DNA from: Patescibacteria group bacterium UBA3527
GTDB taxonomy: Bacteria; Patescibacteriota; Minisyncoccia; Phycocordibacterales; UBA918
Direction of reading: 5' to 3'
Assembly (NCBI GenBank): GCA_002377025.1
Contig: DFPA01000002.1
Span: 1-10,224 of the forward strand
Length of the DNA stretch: 10,224 bases
The position numbers and the translations under genes are program-made. Positions 6,073 to 10,224 of this stretch are shown here, piece by piece (position 1 is the stretch's first letter; each line of letters opens with the position of its first letter). Under the pieces are notes generated by a model, which searched no databases, was not told the DNA's origin, and saw only the letters and a program-made list of their open reading frames with translations.

Positions 6073-6777
6073 TTACTTTCGCATTATCTCAATACTTTCC
6101 ACTACAACCGGATCAACGGGAATATCGCCTTCTTTAGTATCAACTGCACCAATTTTGTCCACTGTATCCATGCCGTTAATTACCCGACCAAAAACCGGAT
6201 GCTTCGACTGAAGCGGTTCCTTGTCAAAATCCAGGTAAGTGTTGTCTACCAGGTTGATAAAGAACTGGCTCCCGCCGGTATTGGGGCCACTGTTAGCCAT
6301 TGCTATAGTGCCGCGTGTATTACTAAGTAGGTCACCGGAAATATGCTCATCTTGTATAGTATAGCCCGGTCCGCCGGTACCATAAGTTGACTCATCCTCA
6401 CCCTTGGAATTGGGGTCACCACCTTGGATCATAAAGTTGGAAATTACCCTGTGAAACTTTGTTCCATTGTAAAAATCCTCCTCTGCCAACTTTATGAAAT
6501 TGCCAGCGGTAACAGGCATAGTGTCGGCAAAGAGTTCCATCTCGATGACTCCGAGATTGGTGGTTATTACTGCAATTGGATTCATAATATCTTGATTATT
6601 TATTGGTTCTTTATTTAACTCGGGTTGCTCCTCGGCCTTCAAAGGTGTTGTAAATCCCTCAGTATCATCTCCCACTAGTAATGCCGGAGAAGGAGTACGG
6701 TCTAGGAAAAAAACCAATCCGTAGAGCAATAATACCGAACCGACAATAGTGATAAATATCTGCTTCAACTTAAACAT
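6073..6777 (-). CDS. Membrane-anchored cyclophilin-type peptidyl-prolyl isomerase
   Basis: This 234-residue protein catalyses cis-trans isomerisation of proline peptide bonds and probably helps fold exported proteins. An N-terminal helix (about 7-25, IFITIVGSVLLLYGLVFFL) acts as signal anchor. A low-complexity acidic linker runs to about residue 65, then a full cyclophilin domain. Active-site residues are visible by comparison with human CypA: FHRVI (R110), F115, IQGGDP (Q118), NTGGSQFFI (Q171, F173) and HPVFG (H193). The drug-binding Trp of CypA (W121) is not present, as in several bacterial members. Its ATG lies one base after the rplI stop (TAG-T-ATG), with no separate ribosome binding site, so it is probably translationally coupled to rplI. 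Pairing with rplI gives no functional hint. Confidence 0.93.
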   Translation of the reverse strand: MFKLKQIFITIVGSVLLLYGLVFFLDRTPSPALLVGDDTEGFTTPLKAEEQPELNKEPINNQDIMNPIAVITTNLGVIEMELFADTMPVTAGNFIKLAEEDFYNGTKFHRVISNFMIQGGDPNSKGEDESTYGTGGPGYTIQDEHISGDLLSNTRGTIAMANSGPNTGGSQFFINLVDNTYLDFDKEPLQSKHPVFGRVINGMDTVDKIGAVDTKEGDIPVDPVVVESIEIMRK

Positions 6778-6778
6778 A

Positions 6779-7219
6779 CTACTTGGCCACTACTTGCAAC
6801 TTAAGAGCTACTTCTTCGTTCCCGTTAATTAGATACACTTCATGTTCTCCAACCTCCTTGATAGGAGTTTTGATGTGTATTTGTGAAGTTTGTACTTCAA
6901 CCCCCTTTTCCTTGAGCACCTTTAATAGAACTTCAGCCGACAAAGCCGCAAACAAGTGATTATTCTCGTTAGCCTCTACTCTGACTTCAACAGGATCGTC
7001 ACCGAGTTTTTCAACTGCCTTCTTAAACTTTTCATCGACCAATGCCTTCTCCTCGGCTTTTTGTTCAAGGTTCATACTTAACTTCTTGAGGTTTTCCGGA
7101 GTAGCCGGAAGAGCCTGTCCTGAAGGTATGAGTTTGTTCAATCCATACCCCTGAGGCACGTCCACCACTTCATTGCGCCTGCCGAGCTTTGCAACGTCAA
7201 CTAGAAGAATTACTTTCAT
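6779..7219 (-). CDS. rplI: 50S ribosomal protein bL9
   Basis: This 146-residue protein, close to the usual 148-150, has the N-terminal domain MKVILLVDVAKLGRRNEVVDV and the rRNA-binding signature GYGLNKLIPSGQA (24-36). A long helical connector (about 41-75) and a C-terminal domain with NNHLFAALSAEVLLKVLKEKG follow. bL9 binds 23S rRNA near the base of the L1 stalk. From memory, some CPR lineages are reported to lack bL9, so its presence narrows placement if the window is from that group. No Shine-Dalgarno precedes the ATG (AAAAGATATGAT). A TATAGT on the minus strand at 7255-7250 is a possible but weak -10. It is the first gene of a two-gene unit with the cyclophilin. Confidence 0.96.
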   Translation of the reverse strand: MKVILLVDVAKLGRRNEVVDVPQGYGLNKLIPSGQALPATPENLKKLSMNLEQKAEEKALVDEKFKKAVEKLGDDPVEVRVEANENNHLFAALSAEVLLKVLKEKGVEVQTSQIHIKTPIKEVGEHEVYLINGNEEVALKLQVVAK

Positions 7220-7310
7220 ATCATATCTTTTACTGTTTAATTGCGCTCTACTATATCATTTTTGTCATCATTTGGTAGTATTAAAAATCATTGATCTTTC
7301 TTATATGGAT

Positions 7311-7315
7311 GGTGA
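7311..7315 (+). promoter_or_regulatory. Shine-Dalgarno-like site for the unknown small gene
   Basis: GGTGA followed by GAAA and then ATG at 7320 gives normal spacing and matches the anti-SD sequence. It supports the 7320 start and contrasts with the other genes here, which lack well-placed sites. Confidence 0.5.
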
Positions 7316-7319
7316 GAAA

Positions 7320-7577
7320 ATGTCTCTTCCGCAATCCCTTCCTCAATGTGCACGCAGAAACCTGAGGGTAATCCGCATGCAAATAATCTGCTTGCACCCC
7401 AGTGCCTGCCGGTACTCGATCGAATTCGCCTACGGTGACAGGAGAAACCTGGTACCGGTGCCGTCAGATCTGCGTTGGCAGGTCGTACGATTCAGCGTCG
7501 GCTGTTTCGAGAGGTTTGCACGCCTGGAGGAAGGTATGGTGACCTTTCATGGTGACATTCGATCTGCGATTACCTAA
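7320..7577 (+). CDS. Unknown 85-residue basic cysteine-containing protein in a GC-rich cassette
   Basis: I do not recognise this protein. I chose ATG at 7320 because GGTGA (7311-7315) lies 4 nt upstream at good spacing; an in-frame ATG at 7305 is the alternative. The protein has 12 Arg and 4 Cys (10, 24, 30, 62) in 85 residues. A basic start (CARRNLRVIRMQ) leads into CLHPSACRYSIEFAYGDRRNLVPVPSDL, then a helix-like WQVVRFSVGCFERFARL and a strand-like EEGMVTFHGDI. It looks like a small folded domain, perhaps nucleic-acid or metal binding, which is speculation. It opposes both neighbours in orientation. Base composition over 7321-7560 is about 55% GC by my count, against about 40% in a sampled stretch of rplI, and it alone has a well-placed Shine-Dalgarno. 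A strong terminator follows 11 nt after the stop. No clear promoter is seen. It may be a horizontally acquired or cassette-type gene. Confidence 0.6.
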   Translation: MSLPQSLPQCARRNLRVIRMQIICLHPSACRYSIEFAYGDRRNLVPVPSDLRWQVVRFSVGCFERFARLEEGMVTFHGDIRSAIT

Positions 7578-7588
7578 CCCGAGGGTCC

Positions 7589-7622
7589 GGCCGGCGCGTT
7601 TCGCGCCGGCCTAGTTTGTTTT
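7589..7622 (+). terminator. Strong GC-rich terminator after the unknown small gene
   Basis: GGCCGGCGCG-TTT-CGCGCCGGCC is a perfect 10-bp all-GC stem with a 3-nt loop, followed by TAGTTTGTTTT. It is plus-strand oriented. Its 3' arm ends in the last base of the ctpA stop codon (7611-7613, read on the minus strand), so the same hairpin could cap the 3' end of ctpA mRNA, although no U-tract follows on that strand. Confidence 0.9.
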
Positions 7623-8930
7623 AAAGAAATCAAATGCTGCCTGCAACTGCTTATCATTGCCGGCTAAGATTTCCTCGGTTGTGAGGTCCACCACTATGTC
7701 CGGCGTTAATCCGCCATCAGAAATGGATACGCCTTCAGGAGTAAGCCATCTTGCTACTGTTACTTTTAGCGAAGACCCGGATGGCAGATCGATAAGCTCT
7801 TGTACTGAACCTTTACCAAATGTCTGCGAACCAATCAATGTAGCCACTTTGTGCTCGCGTAGTGCCCCGGCAAGAATTTCTGAAGCCGAAGCAGAACCAC
7901 CGTCAACCAAAATGACTACTTCATCAGGTAATTGTCCGTACAGACTACTTTTGTGTGAACGATAAATCCTCTCTTCCTTTTCATCTCCGTAATTTTCACG
8001 CACTATCACTTTGCCCGCTGGGAGGAAATAGCTAGCTATTGCTACTGCGCTATCCAGATAACCTCCTGGGTTGTTACGTAAATCAATTATCAAATTGTCC
8101 GCACCACTTTTTTTGAAACCTTCCAAAGCTGTCTGCATTTTAGACTCTGCCAAAGCATTGAAACTATAAAGCTCTATTATGTAAGTATCTCCCTGTTGCC
8201 AGGTTTTGATGGTTGGTATACTGATAACATCCCTCACCACCGGTATATATATAAACTCCGTGGCACCTTCCCGGTATACAGTGAAAGTTACGGTCGATCC
8301 AACCTCTCCGCGAATATAGAGTACAGCCTCGTCAGTAGACATGCCCTCAGTACTTACTCCATCAATTTCTGTAATGATATCGCCTGCCAAGAGACCCGCT
8401 CGCTCTGCAGGTGTGTCTGCTAAGGGAGCGATGACTGTGACATAACCATCCCTTATACCTACCTCCATTCCCACGCCACTGAAATTACCCGAAATATCCT
8501 CACCAAAAACAGCTGCTTCTTGAGGGGGTAGGAAAACCGTATATGGATCGCCGTAACTATCTACCATTCCTGAAATAGCACCAAATAACCTATCTTCCAC
8601 ACTTACATTACTACTGGTAGAGTGACTTACAAACTTGTCCTCCATCAAATTCCATACTCGCCAAAACTCCTTTATATCAGCTTCTTGGTCTGCTCTAGTA
8701 TCACCAAACAACAATGTCCACAAACCGGCCTGCATCGGCTCCTCTGTCTGCTTCCCTCCTCCAATATGTAAACCGGACAAAAATGCTGCGGTGGCCAACA
8801 TTAAGGCCAGACCAATTCCTAACAATTTAGTCGAAGTGGGGTTGTAAGCGGTTGCTTTTGCAACATCCAAATCATTTGCCTCTTTTGCTTCCGTGGCGAC
8901 TTCCTCTTTTCTAACAATAATATCTTGCAT
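7611..8930 (-). CDS. ctpA: Carboxyl-terminal processing protease, S41 family, membrane-anchored
   Basis: This 439-residue serine protease acts outside the membrane on C-termini of exported proteins. An N-terminal cytoplasmic segment of about 34 residues precedes a transmembrane helix (35-56, LLGIGLALMLATAAFLSG). A helical region (85-135) comes next, then a PDZ domain (about 148-232, with FSGVGMEVG and AGLLAGDIITEIDG). The S41 core contains LIIDLRNNPGGYL (280-292), DGGSASASEILAGAL (343-357) with catalytic S348, and FGKGSVQ (371-377) with K373 and Q377. The Ser-Lys spacing of 25 matches known CtpB and Prc enzymes. The length is normal. Upstream, a minus-strand promoter ends 6 nt before the ATG, predicting a leaderless mRNA; there is no Shine-Dalgarno. 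It diverges from cysS. Confidence 0.95.
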   Translation of the reverse strand: MQDIIVRKEEVATEAKEANDLDVAKATAYNPTSTKLLGIGLALMLATAAFLSGLHIGGGKQTEEPMQAGLWTLLFGDTRADQEADIKEFWRVWNLMEDKFVSHSTSSNVSVEDRLFGAISGMVDSYGDPYTVFLPPQEAAVFGEDISGNFSGVGMEVGIRDGYVTVIAPLADTPAERAGLLAGDIITEIDGVSTEGMSTDEAVLYIRGEVGSTVTFTVYREGATEFIYIPVVRDVISIPTIKTWQQGDTYIIELYSFNALAESKMQTALEGFKKSGADNLIIDLRNNPGGYLDSAVAIASYFLPAGKVIVRENYGDEKEERIYRSHKSSLYGQLPDEVVILVDGGSASASEILAGALREHKVATLIGSQTFGKGSVQELIDLPSGSSLKVTVARWLTPEGVSISDGGLTPDIVVDLTTEEILAGNDKQLQAAFDFFKTN

Positions 8931-8948
8931 GCGGCTATTATCGCATGC
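8927..8948. repeat. 7-bp inverted repeat flanking the ctpA -10 box
   Basis: GCATGCG (8927-8933) and CGCATGC (8942-8948) are perfect inverted repeats 8 nt apart. The left arm covers the ctpA start codon and the spacer covers most of the -10 box. The placement fits an operator for a dimeric repressor. If the mRNA starts at the ATG, the hairpin cannot form in RNA, which favours a DNA-level role. Confidence 0.4.
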
Positions 8949-8965
8949 CTACCGCGCGCGAGCAA
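8937..8965 (-). promoter_or_regulatory. ctpA promoter, TTGCTC-17-GATAAT
   Basis: On the minus strand TTGCTC (8965-8960) and GATAAT (8942-8937) are 17 nt apart. Six bases follow the -10 before the A of the ATG at 8930, so the predicted start of transcription coincides with the start codon. Confidence 0.55.
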
Positions 8966-8992
8966 AACCCAACTGTAACTTAAAGTAAAATC

Positions 8993-9001
8993 TGCTACAA
9001 T
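8993..9001 (+). promoter_or_regulatory. cysS extended -10 promoter
   Basis: TGCTACAAT is an extended -10 (TACAAT at 8996-9001). The -35 at 17 nt (CTGTAA, 8973-8978) is weak. Six bases separate it from the A of the ATG at 9008, again predicting a leaderless mRNA. Confidence 0.55.
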
Positions 9002-9007
9002 CACTAA

Positions 9008-10224
9008 ATGTTCAACCTTTTTGACAAAAAGAGAGAAGTTAAGGGAGAGCTGATTCTCAGGGACTCAATCACTCAAGAAAAGCGTCCGTTTACCCCCCTC
9101 AAGCACAACAAAGTAACCATCTACAGCTGCGGCCCTACCGTTTATGATCATATCCACATTGGCAATTTGCGAGCCTATCTGCTTCCGGACATTCTTAAGC
9201 GCACCCTTACCTACCTTGGTTACGAGGTGAAGCATACGATAAATTTCACTGACTTTGGACACCTTACCGACGATGCTGATGCCGGGGAAGACAAAATAAT
9301 GAAGGGTATGAGGCGTGAAGGGTACGAAATCACCCTCGACAACATGAAAAAGTTCGTGGTGCCATATATCAATTCCTTCAAGCGAGACAACGAAATCTTC
9401 TTTAATCTTCCACCGACCGACTATACGCGAGCTACAGACTATGTCACCGAACAAATTAAGCTAATAGAGACCTTAAGTGAAAAAGGCTATACCTATGAAA
9501 CAAGTGATGGAATTTATTTTGAAGTATCAAAATTTCCAAACTATGGAGAGATAGGTAACATAGACTTAGAAAAACTCAGATCCTCCGGAAGGACCGACGT
9601 GAATAACGAGAAGCATCATCCGGCCGACTTTGCTCTTTGGAAAAAGGCTAAAATGGGTTTCACTTCAAAATGGGGCAAGGGTTTTCCTGGTTGGCATATT
9701 GAGTGTACAGCTATGGCTTTTGCTACTTTGGGCAAACAAATAGACATTCATACCGGTGGTGAGGATCTGCAGTACACCCACCATAATGGCGAAATCGCTC
9801 AAGCCGAATGTATAACTGGGCGCAAGTTTAGTCAGTTTTGGCTTCACAATGCTCATGTCACCATGGGGAATGAAAAACTGGCAAAATCGGCCGGTAATGG
9901 TTTTTCCCTGAATGATCTCTCACTTAAGGGTTTCAAACCCGAAGACTACCGATACTGGCTTTTGCAGGGACACTACCGTACTAAACTGGATTTCTCTTTT
10001 GAAGCACTCGACGCCTCCAAACATGCACTTACTCGTCTTAAGCGTTTGGTTTACGAAGAAATCGGCGACCAGCCAATCGGCGAACCGGAGAAAAAGTACG
10101 TAGAAGCCTTCAATCAAGCTATTTTGGATGATCTCGACACTCCCCAGGCTATCGCTGTACTCTGGGATGTTGCTAAGGATGAAGAAATATCACTCTCCGC
10201 TAAGCTGGCTACCATTCAACTAAT
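9008..10224 (+). CDS. cysS: Cysteinyl-tRNA synthetase, C-terminus cut by the window edge
   Basis: This class I synthetase charges tRNA-Cys with cysteine. The frame runs from ATG at 9008 to the window end (405 complete codons). SCGPTVYD holds the first zinc ligand, C41. The class I signature is HIGN (50-53), with Asn in place of the last His. GWHIECTAM gives C233, and GGEDLQYTHHNGEIAQAE gives H258 and E262, completing the zinc site with the same C-to-H spacing as the E. coli enzyme. KLAKS (290-294) is the KMSKS equivalent. The anticodon-recognition helices start at about residue 330 and continue past the edge. The N-terminus is about 14 residues longer than usual (MFNLFDKKREVKGE), but the start is supported by the promoter position. 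The gene diverges from ctpA across 77 bp. Confidence 0.96.
   Translation, partial: MFNLFDKKREVKGELILRDSITQEKRPFTPLKHNKVTIYSCGPTVYDHIHIGNLRAYLLPDILKRTLTYLGYEVKHTINFTDFGHLTDDADAGEDKIMKGMRREGYEITLDNMKKFVVPYINSFKRDNEIFFNLPPTDYTRATDYVTEQIKLIETLSEKGYTYETSDGIYFEVSKFPNYGEIGNIDLEKLRSSGRTDVNNEKHHPADFALWKKAKMGFTSKWGKGFPGWHIECTAMAFATLGKQIDIHTGGEDLQYTHHNGEIAQAECITGRKFSQFWLHNAHVTMGNEKLAKSAGNGFSLNDLSLKGFKPEDYRYWLLQGHYRTKLDFSFEALDASKHALTRLKRLVYEEIGDQPIGEPEKKYVEAFNQAILDDLDTPQAIAVLWDVAKDEEISLSAKLATIQL

Noticed and set aside
7173..7319. Longer version of the unknown plus-strand gene starting inside rplI
   Set aside because: The first 49 codons overlap rplI antisense and AT-rich spacer. The GGTGA site and composition change both support starting at 7320.
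9065..9454. 129-codon minus-strand frame opposite cysS
   Set aside because: It is antisense to an intact cysS with all catalytic motifs and has no upstream signals of its own.
1..10224. UGA recoding (as in Gracilibacteria or SR1)
   Set aside because: No in-frame TGA occurs in any gene and all proteins reach normal length with standard stops, so the sequence shows avoidance only.
1..10224. CRISPR array, transposon, prophage or multi-gene defence system
   Set aside because: No spaced direct repeats, transposase, integrase, or typical defence domains are visible. The nucleases and membrane proteins present fit housekeeping roles.

Overview
The window looks like chromosomal sequence from a small-genome bacterium, most likely a Candidate Phyla Radiation (Patescibacteria, Parcubacteria-like) member. 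This is an inference from gene style, with no marker phylogeny behind it. The supporting points are short intergenic gaps, almost no Shine-Dalgarno sequences, a membrane-anchored cyclophilin, a tiny membrane-anchored protein with an Ada-like cysteine domain, and housekeeping genes interleaved without large pathway operons. Twelve protein genes on both strands and a thirteenth small unknown one fill the window. I see no tRNA, rRNA, CRISPR array, transposase or phage module.

Layout, left to right. An MFS transporter (minus, running off the left edge) is followed by a small exported lytic-transglycosylase-like protein (minus) with an elaborate leader. Next is a minus-strand sugar operon read LOG-family protein, glucose-6-phosphate isomerase, ROK kinase; it has an extended -10 promoter upstream and a terminator hairpin downstream. 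Upstream of it lies a second minus-strand pair: a membrane-anchored Ada-like domain protein and a DnaQ-like exonuclease. rpmA (bL27) diverges from that pair on the plus strand and ends in a 40-nt perfect palindrome that serves as a two-way terminator. The facing minus-strand unit is rplI (bL9) followed by a membrane-anchored cyclophilin. A GC-rich 85-residue unknown gene with its own ribosome binding site and terminator sits alone on the plus strand at about 7300-7622. ctpA (S41 protease, minus) and cysS (plus, running off the right edge) diverge from a 77-bp gap.

How the genes fit together. The ROK kinase and Pgi would make glucose-6-phosphate and convert it to fructose-6-phosphate. The ribosomal proteins and CysRS serve translation. 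The transglycosylase-like protein, CtpA and the cyclophilin are all predicted to act at or outside the membrane, on the wall or on exported proteins.

The points most worth a second look are the GC-rich plus-strand cassette, the promoter-terminator-hairpin leader of the transglycosylase gene, and the divergent ctpA/cysS promoters, whose spacing predicts leaderless mRNAs. Also notable are key-residue losses in the exonuclease and ROK kinase, and the absence of TGA stops in all 11 complete genes. I did not find a clear multi-gene novel defence or mobile system.
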